20,417 nucleotides of DNA from Candidatus Pacearchaeota archaeon (GCA_003554465.1 PWGL01000034.1:1-20417), one strand, 5' to 3'; numbered from the stretch's first letter, positions 1 through 4,957 are shown. Made by a program: numbers and translations. The notes: generated by a model not told the origin, from the sequence alone.

Positions 1-18
1 CAGACAGACAGACAGACA
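1..18. repeat. tetranucleotide tandem repeat (CAGA)n in coding sequence
   Basis: Four and a half copies of CAGA open the window, inside the partial HTH gene's frame, where they encode a Q/T/D/R stretch. The tract may extend left of the window. A 4-bp unit in a coding frame would shift the frame if copy number changed. Confidence 0.7.
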
Positions 19-512
19 ACCAACACATAAATAATGCTGAAAATGGCGATAATTCGATTAAATATAATCATTCTTCAAAAGAAAACCCTGATAACATAAA
101 AAATACAGAAAGAGAACCATCTAATAATTCTTATAACTTTAGAGACTTAGAAAAGAACGATAGAGAAGACAAAATAAGCAAGGTAAAAAAAGCAAGAGAC
201 ATATTAGAAGGGTTAGATAGTTTAAAAAAAGATTTAAGAATGAAATTCAAAAAACTAACAAATCAGGAAATGAAAGTATTTTCTTTAATATATCAGCTAG
301 ATCAAGAGGGAAAAGACATAGATTATAAGGTCTTAGCTGACAAAATGGAGCTCTCACAAGGTTCAATAAGGGATTATGTACATAAAATTGTCAATAAAGG
401 CATTTCTATAAAAAAAGAGAAAATGAATAACAAGAAGATAATGCTATATATTTCAGAAGACCTAAGGAAAATAACAACTCTAGACACCATAATAAAATTA
501 AGAGAAATATAG
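1..512 (+). CDS. winged-HTH protein, 5'-truncated by window edge
   Basis: An open frame runs from base 3 to the TAG at 510-512 without a stop, so the gene enters from the left; the first ATG at 240 is probably internal. At least 169 residues are visible. The visible N-terminal part is polar and Asn/Asp-rich (QTDRQTDN, then many N, D, E and S) and looks like a flexible linker. A Lys-rich helix follows, then a C-terminal winged helix-turn-helix starting near LTNQEMKVF, with recognition-helix-like YKVLADKMELSQGSIRDYV. This C-terminal half aligns by eye with that of the convergent gene at 827-1489 (shared pattern Y..LA.....S....R...I..K....IKKEK, then ISEDLRK against IPEEIKQK). I infer a DNA-binding protein paralogous to that gene. 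Function is unknown, and the true start and N-terminal domain lie outside the window. Confidence 0.7.
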   Translation, partial: DRQTDNQHINNAENGDNSIKYNHSSKENPDNIKNTEREPSNNSYNFRDLEKNDREDKISKVKKARDILEGLDSLKKDLRMKFKKLTNQEMKVFSLIYQLDQEGKDIDYKVLADKMELSQGSIRDYVHKIVNKGISIKKEKMNNKKIMLYISEDLRKITTLDTIIKLREI

Positions 513-826
513 TTTTTTCGGTGAAGCGAATAACTATATATTCTTTCTATTAATAATTATTTTTTCATTTTTCATTTTCTCAGCAGATTAGGAATTTTTA
601 TTATTTCACCTTTATGAGGCCTGTAATTATCATATTTTCCTACTTTCTTTTTTCTCTTTTTTCAAGCAAATAATCCCTCTCACAACAACTTTTTTTGTTT
701 TTTCGGGCAAAAGGGTGTAATTTTCACTTTCTCCTTGTTATTTCTTTTCTCACTTATAACTTTCCCCTATTTTTTCATTTTCCCTCTTATTTTTATTTCT
801 CACTTTTTACCTTGACTCTCACTTTT
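513..826. other. convergent intergenic region, pyrimidine-rich
   Basis: This gap lies between two convergent HTH genes. From about 580 it is almost pure C/T on the plus strand, with T-runs that could end transcription from the left gene. Copies of a CTCACTTT-type word occur at 747-758, 797-808 and 815-826 and continue into the 3' end of the next gene (879-890, 974-985). A 68-codon plus-strand frame at 695-901 is low-complexity Phe/Leu/Ser and is not believed. No RNA gene was recognised. Confidence 0.5.
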
Positions 827-1489
827 TTACTCTCCTTCTCCATCTTTCTCCTGCTCTTCCTTATTTTTTTTGTTATTAACTCTCACTTTTACCCTTTTTA
901 GCAATTTTTGCTTAATTTCTTCAGGAATATGTACTCTTTTTGTCCCATTTTTCTCAATTTTTTCTTTTATCAAACTCTCACTTTTCCGCTTTATGCTATT
1001 TATTTGCCCTCTTACTGTTGCTCTAGATTTACCAAGCATTGCTGCCAGATCCTCATAACTTAATTTCATATCTGTATTGAGTAAAACAAACAATAAAGCT
1101 CTTTCCATTACTGTGAAGCAAGATAAATCCTCTATTTCGCCTGTTTGAACACCTGTTTGAACAGGTGTTTGAACAGCTTCAACAGCTGTTTGTTTGTCCG
1201 GTGCCTGTTTGCCTGTTTTAAACGCCTGTTTGAACACCTGTTTATTTAACATAGAAATTGTATTTTTTAAACCTTCTAAATTTTTCTTAATTCCCTCTAA
1301 TTCGTCTTCTAAATAAGAAATTTGGCTATCTTGGTCAGAATCTTTATTGTCTAGATGCTTAACCCATTCTCCTGTATTATTTAAATCTTTTTTTACTTTA
1401 TCGAAACTACCCTTTATTTGATCTTCTAATTTATCAACTTTCTCTTCAGTCTCCCTCTTTTTTTTGCTACCAAATAACCAATCAAACAT
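827..1489 (-). CDS. coiled-coil / winged-HTH DNA-binding protein with repeat-encoded linker
   Basis: 220 aa. It starts MFDWLFGSKKK, followed by a long heptad-like helical region (about residues 10-85, with many E, K, L and D) that should form a coiled coil and so oligomerise. Residues about 85-118 are a low-complexity linker (KQTAVEAVQTPVQTGVQTG). The C-terminus is a winged helix-turn-helix (about 120-200: YEDLAAMLGKSRATVRGQI, wing near KNGTKRVHIPEE) with a basic/acidic tail. It is soluble and has no catalytic motifs. A TATA-like box lies about 28 nt upstream of the ATG, and an AAACAGCTT half-palindrome lies between box and start. The linker DNA is built of the same CTGTTT/AAACAG words found in the neighbouring intergenic DNA. 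I infer a site-specific DNA-binding protein, perhaps an initiator, segregation protein or autoregulator acting on those repeats; none of this can be proven from sequence. Confidence 0.8.
   Translation of the reverse strand: MFDWLFGSKKKRETEEKVDKLEDQIKGSFDKVKKDLNNTGEWVKHLDNKDSDQDSQISYLEDELEGIKKNLEGLKNTISMLNKQVFKQAFKTGKQAPDKQTAVEAVQTPVQTGVQTGEIEDLSCFTVMERALLFVLLNTDMKLSYEDLAAMLGKSRATVRGQINSIKRKSESLIKEKIEKNGTKRVHIPEEIKQKLLKRVKVRVNNKKNKEEQEKDGEGE
1141..1242. repeat. intragenic CTGTTT/AAACAG repeat cluster
   Basis: Inside the coiled-coil/HTH gene. Three tandem 12-mers (CTGTTTGAACAC, CTGTTTGAACAG, GTGTTTGAACAG) occupy 1141-1176, the palindrome variant CAACAGCTGTTT is at 1180-1191, and a further CTGTTTGAACAC is at 1226-1237, with isolated CCTGTTT words between. 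On the coding strand the tandem copies read VQT-P/G, while the copy at 1226-1237 is read in another frame as VFKQ. Conservation across frames points to a DNA-level role. Confidence 0.85.
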
Positions 1490-1500
1490 TATATTAGCTT

Positions 1501-1522
1501 AAGCTGTTTGTCTTTTATAAAG
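1501..1522 (-). promoter_or_regulatory. TATA box and AAACAGCTT half-site of the HTH gene
   Basis: Read on the minus strand, ACTTTATAAAAG (1511-1522) is centred about 28 nt before the ATG at 1489, the spacing expected of an archaeal leaderless promoter. AAACAGCTT (1501-1509) lies between the box and the start and matches half of the palindrome abundant nearby, which suggests autoregulation. Confidence 0.55.
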
Positions 1523-1547
1523 TTTTCTAAACACAGATATGAGGGTT

Positions 1548-1619
1548 TAAGGGTATTGAAAATATAAAATTCCAATAAAAAAAGCTAAATTTTCCGTATA
1601 TATGGGTAAAATACCCTTA
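1548..1619. repeat. inverted repeat around an AT-rich core
   Basis: TAAGGGTATT (1548-1557) recurs as its exact reverse complement AATACCCTTA (1610-1619), about 52 nt apart, enclosing very AT-rich DNA. A smaller perfect hairpin, GGGTA-AAA-TACCC, sits at 1604-1616. The structure directly precedes the palindrome cluster and resembles an unwinding or origin-type element, but this is inference. Confidence 0.6.
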
Positions 1620-1655
1620 CCTGTTTAAAACTTAAACACCCTAAACAGCCAAAAC

Positions 1656-1708
1656 AAACAGCTGTTTAAACAGGCTTAAACAGCTGTTTAAGTTTCAAAC
1701 AGCTGTTT
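1656..1708. repeat. triple AAACAGCTGTTT palindrome cluster
   Basis: Three exact 12-bp palindromes start at 1656, 1678 and 1697, spaced 22 and 19 bp, about two helical turns. The first belongs to the 18-bp unit AAACAGCTGTTTAAACAG (1656-1673). Degenerate half-sites continue on the left (CTGTTTAAAA at 1621, TAAACAGCC at 1642). The phased spacing fits cooperative binding by a dimeric protein. Confidence 0.85.
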
Positions 1709-1751
1709 AAGTAGTACCGAAATTGAAGCCTAGGAGCTTTATGCAATACAT

Positions 1752-1780
1752 ATTTGAAAAGAGCGTATATTTTTTCAAAT
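1752..1780. other. 9-bp stem hairpin, possible terminator-like structure
   Basis: ATTTGAAAA (1752-1760) pairs with TTTTCAAAT (1772-1780) across an 11-nt loop. No gene is seen immediately on either side, so its role is unknown. Part of the flanking sequence (AGGAGCTTTAT...CATATTTGAA) loosely resembles 2784-2810. Confidence 0.4.
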
Positions 1781-1817
1781 AATTCTATAAAAATGAACAG
1801 AAATTAAATAAATTTTC

Positions 1818-1839
1818 ACTAAGCTAACCTTAGTGCAAA
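1818..1839 (+). repeat. 22-bp intergenic element, copy 1
   Basis: Arms ACTAAG and CTTAGT flank a CTAAC spacer and are followed by GCAAA. In this copy the dyad extends by one base pair (CACTAAG/CTTAGTG). It is followed by TAAAAATCTAAAAAAT, as in copy 4. Confidence 0.9.
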
Positions 1840-1962
1840 TAAAAATCTAAAAAATTATAATTAACAAAAAACATCTAAAAAATTTTCCTGATTTCATATT
1901 TATTTTCACCCAATTGAAAAATTTGTATAAATGAATATTTTTTACAATCTATCTAATACAAT

Positions 1963-2167
1963 CTAATACCATCTATAGTAATCACATTTTAGAGAATCTT
2001 CATAACTTCTTTCTTCAACCCCTAATTCTTCCTCACTCTCAGAGAGATGAACTACTTTCTCTTTATTTTCTCAAATTTTCCCTCTTCTTTCTCTCCTCCC
2101 TCTTCTAACTTTTATATTTGGGATCAATCATTGAATAAACTTTTTTAATCCATCCAGGAATTTCCAT
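1963..2167 (-). pseudogene. small broken gene, two single-base frameshifts
   Basis: An ATG at 2165-2167 has a TATA-like box (about 2187-2197) 25 nt upstream and opens a frame MEIPGWIKKVYSMIDPKYK that stops after 20 codons (2105). Adding one A to the A-run just before that stop continues as KLEEGGEKEEGKFEK; adding one A to a second run (in GAGAAAATAAAG) continues as KVVHLSESEEELGVEERSY and ends CDYYRWY at the TAG at 1963. The repaired product would be 68 aa, charged, with no family I recognise. Both lesions are losses of one A from a short A-run, so a sequencing or assembly error is as likely as real decay. It could also be only the 20-residue ORF, or chance. Confidence 0.4.
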
Positions 2168-2218
2168 AATATAAAACAATTCAAATCTTTTTAACAAGAT
2201 TTATATCTATAATAATAC

Positions 2219-2246
2219 AAACAGCTGTTCAAATCTGTTTAAACAG
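2219..2246. repeat. AAACAGCTGTTC plus CTGTTTAAACAG palindromes
   Basis: A one-mismatch copy of the 12-bp palindrome (2219-2230) is followed 4 nt later by the perfect palindrome CTGTTTAAACAG (2235-2246) and then CTTTA. It lies upstream of the TTG-start ORF and about 20 bp before 22-bp element copy 2. Confidence 0.8.
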
Positions 2247-2265
2247 CTTTATCCCCTTGATTTAA

Positions 2266-2287
2266 ACTAAGCTAACCTTAGTGCAAA
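2266..2287 (+). repeat. 22-bp intergenic element, copy 2
   Basis: Identical over 22 bp to the copy at 1818 and in the same orientation. It is preceded by TTTAA, as in copies 3 and 4. Confidence 0.9.
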
Positions 2288-2371
2288 ACTAAAAAATATT
2301 AAAATTAATGTATGGTTACTTATTATAATAGCAATAATATTTAAATAATCTATCCCCTTTCTTAAGATATA

Positions 2372-2710
2372 TTGGGATCAGAAGAATACAGCAAAAGGAG
2401 AATAATAAGAAGTGTAAGGGTTGGTTTTAGTAACCAATACCATTTATACAGAAAAAAAGTTACAAATTACTCATTAGAAAGAATTAAAAAAAGTTTAACC
2501 GGATTAGATTGCCCTATTTCAATGTCTCATGAAATATTTCCTATGCTATTAGAAGATAGAAATAAAACTAAACCAGTAGGAAAAAAGATAACTCAAATTC
2601 CTGATGGGCCAGAATCACAAATACCTGGAAAAGTTGTTCCAGTAGATGGGGGCAAAAATCGTATTGTCGATGACTTATTCAATAAGGGAATGACAAATAA
2701 GACAAAATAA
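2372..2710 (+). CDS. hypothetical protein, TTG start
   Basis: 112 aa, basic and soluble, with no membrane segment or recognisable motif. The frame is closed upstream (TAA at 2363-2365), so TTG at 2372 is the first usable start; the first ATG would remove about half the protein. A TATA-like TATTTAAATAAT lies at about 2338-2350, roughly 28 nt before the start. The N-terminal half is Arg/Lys-rich (SKRRIIRSVRVGF, YHLYRKK), which could suit nucleic-acid binding; the C-terminal half is Pro/Gly-rich (IPDGPESQIPGKVVPVDGG). It sits between copies 2 and 3 of the 22-bp element. Family unknown. It looks coding by composition, but a chance ORF cannot be excluded. Confidence 0.5.
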   Translation: MGSEEYSKRRIIRSVRVGFSNQYHLYRKKVTNYSLERIKKSLTGLDCPISMSHEIFPMLLEDRNKTKPVGKKITQIPDGPESQIPGKVVPVDGGKNRIVDDLFNKGMTNKTK

Positions 2711-2785
2711 CTAAAAATAACAAAAGTTCGTATAACCTGCATTATCTGAACTATTTTTTAAGATATATATAAAATTTGGTCTTTA

Positions 2786-2845
2786 GAAGCTCTATAAGCT
2801 TCATATTTGAATGGGGCCAAATAGAGCCATTCTGAGCTATTTTTT
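2786..2845 (+). other. two adjacent hairpins followed by a T-run
   Basis: Hairpin 1 is GAAGCT-CTATA-AGCTTC (2786-2802). Hairpin 2 has a GAATGG/CCATTC stem (2809-2832). A T7 run follows at about 2839-2845, as in archaeal U-rich terminators. ATATATATAAAA at about 2764-2774 is a possible TATA box, although its spacing would start transcription inside hairpin 1. It may be the 3' end of the preceding ORF's transcript or a small RNA. Confidence 0.35.
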
Positions 2846-2920
2846 TAACTTTTAGGAACAATAACCTTTCTTATTCAATCTGATTTTTCTCTTTCAAAAC
2901 ATTTTCTCTTTCCAATTTAA

Positions 2921-2942
2921 ACTAAGCTAACCTTAGTGCAAA
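2921..2942 (+). repeat. 22-bp intergenic element, copy 3
   Basis: Identical over 22 bp to the other three copies, same orientation, preceded by TTTAA. A mismatched palindrome of the AAACAGCTGTTT family follows 19 nt later. Confidence 0.9.
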
Positions 2943-2961
2943 AATCAATTTATCAGAAAAC

Positions 2962-2973
2962 AAACAGCCGTTT
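2962..2973. repeat. palindrome variant AAACAGCCGTTT
   Basis: One mismatch from the 12-bp palindrome. It follows 22-bp element copy 3 in the same order as seen after copy 4. Confidence 0.65.
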
Positions 2974-2992
2974 AAAATAATTAAAATATTTG

Positions 2993-3100
2993 TTATTTTT
3001 TCTTACTTAAAATTTCAATTATTGCATATAGTACAAAACCCAAACCCAACATTGTTTCTGCAGGGACAAAAAGATCTCCATAACTTTCTTCTTTCATCAT
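2993..3100 (-). CDS. 35-aa single-span membrane microprotein
   Basis: A short frame with a soluble N-terminus (MMKEESYGDLFVPAE), one hydrophobic helix of about 17 residues (about 14-31: AETMLGLGFVLYAIIEI) and a Lys-rich end (SKKK) before TAA. This is the layout expected of a small inner-membrane protein with the C-terminus in the cytoplasm. An AT-rich TATA-like stretch (about 3116-3126 on the minus strand) lies near the expected leaderless distance. No family recognised. Small size keeps confidence moderate. Confidence 0.45.
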   Translation of the reverse strand: MMKEESYGDLFVPAETMLGLGFVLYAIIEILSKKK

Positions 3101-3143
3101 ATAAATTATAATCTTTTTTTATCTTTTCTTTTCCTGACTTTAA

Positions 3144-3165
3144 ACTAAGCTAACCTTAGTGCAAA
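3144..3165 (+). repeat. 22-bp intergenic element, copy 4
   Basis: Identical over 22 bp and in the same orientation. The match with copy 1 continues through TAAAAATCTAAAAAA. It is followed 33 nt later by the 18-bp palindromic unit. Confidence 0.9.
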
Positions 3166-3198
3166 TAAAAATCTAAAAAATCTAAAAAGTAAAAAAAC

Positions 3199-3216
3199 AA
3201 ACAGCTGTTTAAACAG
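3199..3216. repeat. 18-bp palindromic unit AAACAGCTGTTTAAACAG
   Basis: An exact copy of the units at 1656 and 4063. It contains two overlapping palindromes, AAACAGCTGTTT and CTGTTTAAACAG. Confidence 0.9.
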
Positions 3217-3268
3217 CAAACTATCTTTTGTTAATCACATTTTTTCAATATTAATATTTCTTATTAAC

Positions 3269-3280
3269 TAAGGTACCTTA
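3269..3280. repeat. perfect palindrome TAAGGTACCTTA
   Basis: A 12-bp perfect dyad whose arms resemble those of the 22-bp element (ACTAAG...CTTA); it reads ACTAAGGTACCTTA from 3267. It lies just past the 3' end of the gene at 3302-3544 and may be a diverged or spacer-less relative. Confidence 0.5.
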
Positions 3281-3301
3281 ATGAAAATATTTTTTAACCG
3301 T

Positions 3302-3544
3302 TCAAAAATTTCTAATGTTTTTATCACGAGGTTTAGTCAAAACCCTCTCATTTTTTCCTGGGCATACTAAATCAACAATATCTACAGATGTTTTTGAATT
3401 TCCAAAAATATCTAAACATTTTTTTACTAAGTTATGTGTAATTCTGTGGGCCTCTACACTATTAGCTGCTTCAAACCTTAATTTTTCATATTGCATATCT
3501 TTATAATCTTCACAATCAACAACTATCTTTGCTCTATATTCCAT
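3302..3544 (-). CDS. hypothetical small protein (paralogue of 3615-3956)
   Basis: 80 aa, soluble. The N-terminus MEYRAKIVVDCED is a likely beta strand. An Ala-rich helix (FEAANSVEAHRITHNLVKK) follows, then a second strand, KTSVDIVDLVC. The same order and spacing occur in the neighbour at 3615-3956 (MTYECQFVVDYG, then DEAVKKAVKLAENLA, then RTTVKISSLKN), so the two look like an old duplication. Read on the minus strand, a TATA-like run TTTATAAATATTTAAA (about 3556-3571) is centred about 20-26 nt before the ATG, so the mRNA is probably leaderless. A strand-helix-strand unit with this pattern could be a ferredoxin-like or small nucleic-acid-binding fold, but no family is recognised. Confidence 0.65.
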   Translation of the reverse strand: MEYRAKIVVDCEDYKDMQYEKLRFEAANSVEAHRITHNLVKKCLDIFGNSKTSVDIVDLVCPGKNERVLTKPRDKNIRNF

Positions 3545-3614
3545 ATTTTTTCACAATTTAAATATTTATAAAATTATCATAAAAGAAATAAATTTTATAT
3601 TTGACAAATTAATA

Positions 3615-3956
3615 TTAATTAGTTTCTCTTAAGGATCTAGCTATTTTAGAATCTATACATGATTTTTCTGCCGATCCCATACTAATAGATTTTTCATCAA
3701 GTAAATCAGTAATATCCCCTCTCGAATTCTTGAGAGAAGAAATTTTTACAGTTGTTCTCCCGGTTTTAGGATTAGTAGGGTAATTTAACGCTAAATTTTC
3801 TGCAAGTTTTACAGCCTTTTTAACTGCTTCATCATCACAATTAGCCTGAACTCCATGGGTTTCTCTTGTTTGATGAGGATCTTTTTCATAACCTAAAGAC
3901 CTTTTTCCCCTGGCAGGCAACCCATAATCTACAACAAATTGACATTCATAAGTCAT
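3615..3956 (-). CDS. hypothetical small protein (paralogue of 3302-3544)
   Basis: 113 aa from the internal ATG at 3956. The frame could open at 4019, but the extra 21 residues (MLQLYCYITIIFLN...) cover promoter DNA: a TATA-like TTTTTAAAT (3978-3986, minus strand) lies about 26 nt before the ATG at 3956, and the paralogue at 3302-3544 begins at the matching point (MEYRAKIVVD against MTYECQFVVD). The sequence has an N-terminal strand, a polar loop with several His/Gln/Thr, a helix (DEAVKKAVKLAENLAL), a strand (TTVKISSL) and a C-terminal acidic/Ser-rich tail. No known family. A palindromic unit (4063-4080) lies about 110 bp upstream of the start. Confidence 0.65.
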   Translation of the reverse strand: MTYECQFVVDYGLPARGKRSLGYEKDPHQTRETHGVQANCDDEAVKKAVKLAENLALNYPTNPKTGRTTVKISSLKNSRGDITDLLDEKSISMGSAEKSCIDSKIARSLRETN

Positions 3957-4062
3957 TTGCAAAAGTAAAGATTGCACATTTAAAAAGATTATTGTTATAT
4001 AACAATATAGTTGTAACAAATTATTAATCTCAAATATTGATTATTTGCTGTTTGCCTGTTTT

Positions 4063-4080
4063 AAACAGCTGTTTAAACAG
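4063..4080. repeat. 18-bp palindromic unit AAACAGCTGTTTAAACAG
   Basis: The third exact copy, with CTGTTT half-sites on its left (4049, 4056). It lies upstream of the gene at 3615-3956 and just after the 3' end of the gene at 4091-4339, and marks the right limit of the repeat region. Confidence 0.9.
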
Positions 4081-4090
4081 CAAATTTATT

Positions 4091-4339
4091 CTATTCTGGC
4101 TGTTTTTGAATATAATCTATTATAATTCCTGATAAAATTCCAATTATACCAAAAATTAAAGGCATCAAAGAAATATACCTAATACAGATTGCAGGCTCGG
4201 AGATTTCTAAACAGAACGTAGAATCAAAACCTATCTTGAACAAGTAAGACATCAATAATATATATCCTCCAACAAGTAAACCTAAAATAGCACCTTTTTC
4301 AGAACCTTTGAAATTTTTCCACAATTCCCAAAATGTCAT
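4091..4339 (-). CDS. small two-span membrane protein
   Basis: 82 aa. Two hydrophobic segments (about residues 18-37, GAILGLLVGGYILLMSYLF, and about 56-75, ISLMPLIFGIIGILSGIII) flank a loop with two cysteines (CLEISEPAICIR) that could form a disulfide outside the cell. The N-terminus carries Trp/Lys residues typical of a cytosolic membrane edge. Its ATG overlaps the TGA of the upstream gene (4336-4836) as ATGA, so the two are almost certainly cotranscribed and translationally coupled. Family not recognised. Confidence 0.7.
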   Translation of the reverse strand: MTFWELWKNFKGSEKGAILGLLVGGYILLMSYLFKIGFDSTFCLEISEPAICIRYISLMPLIFGIIGILSGIIIDYIQKQPE

Positions 4340-4836
4340 TTTTTTTGAAAATTCAGGAAACTTCTCATTTGATTAGAAAAATCTTCCACTTCCTCTTTCA
4401 ATCCTTTTCTATATTTGTCAACTCTTCCTTTAATAAAATACTTATTATATATTCCTCTCAGGAATTTTTTTATAGGGCTACATTCCCAGTCTGCACCCCA
4501 ACCATATTCTATTTGCCAGTCATAAATTAGAATTCCTTTTATAGTAATTTGGACATTTCCTTTATTTGTTTTCTTACCTTTTTTAGTTTTGACATTTTTC
4601 ATATCTGTAAGAAACTCCATTTTCATCTGGTATCTAAAATAGTCAGAAATATTTTTATTATTTACCCACACAATTCTTTTTTTAATACTCTCTTCTTTAT
4701 CTTCATGATTTCTTTCCTCCATCAAAAGATAACCTTTATCTTTTACCCATTTTGCACAAAATTTGTAAAAATCTTCGAAGTTAAAAACCCCTTCTTTATT
4801 TACCTTTGTGACAATTATTTTTTCTTTATCTGGCAT
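4336..4836 (-). CDS. hypothetical protein, first gene of a two-gene operon
   Basis: 166 aa, soluble and basic. It begins with a strand-like IIVTKVNKEGVFNF, then an aromatic helix (FEDFYKFCAKWVKDKGYLL), then a central region with several strands (IKGILIYDWQIEYGWGADW) and a C-terminal charged helix (KYRKGLKEEVEDF). No catalytic signature is visible. A minus-strand TATA-like AAAATATAAAAG at about 4858-4869 is centred 26-28 nt before the ATG, so the transcript is probably leaderless. It is followed by the membrane protein with a 4-bp overlap, suggesting the pair works together, perhaps at the membrane. Family not recognised. Confidence 0.7.
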   Translation of the reverse strand: MPDKEKIIVTKVNKEGVFNFEDFYKFCAKWVKDKGYLLMEERNHEDKEESIKKRIVWVNNKNISDYFRYQMKMEFLTDMKNVKTKKGKKTNKGNVQITIKGILIYDWQIEYGWGADWECSPIKKFLRGIYNKYFIKGRVDKYRKGLKEEVEDFSNQMRSFLNFQKK

Positions 4837-4957
4837 ATTATATTTTAGATATGACCACTTTTATATTTTCTGTTTTTAATATGTAGTCCTATCCTTTCCT
4901 CTTATTTCTCTTTAGCATACACACATTTTTAAGCTTATACCTTCACTTTCAAAAAGC

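Noticed and set aside
695..1058. Plus-strand frames at 695-901 and 870-1058
   Set aside because: Low-complexity Phe/Leu/Ser translations opposite the HTH gene and its C/T-rich flank; antisense shadows.
3957..4019. N-terminal extension of the 3615-3956 gene to the ATG at 4019
   Set aside because: It would translate the TATA box region, and the paralogue begins at the internal Met.
1656..4080. CRISPR array
   Set aside because: Repeats are palindromic, 12-22 bp and irregularly spaced (about 20 to 850 bp); no regular spacers and no cas genes.
4333..4848. Plus-strand frames at 4333-4530 and 4549-4848
   Set aside because: They lie opposite a well-formed minus-strand gene with a promoter and ATGA coupling; Phe/Ile-rich shadow composition.
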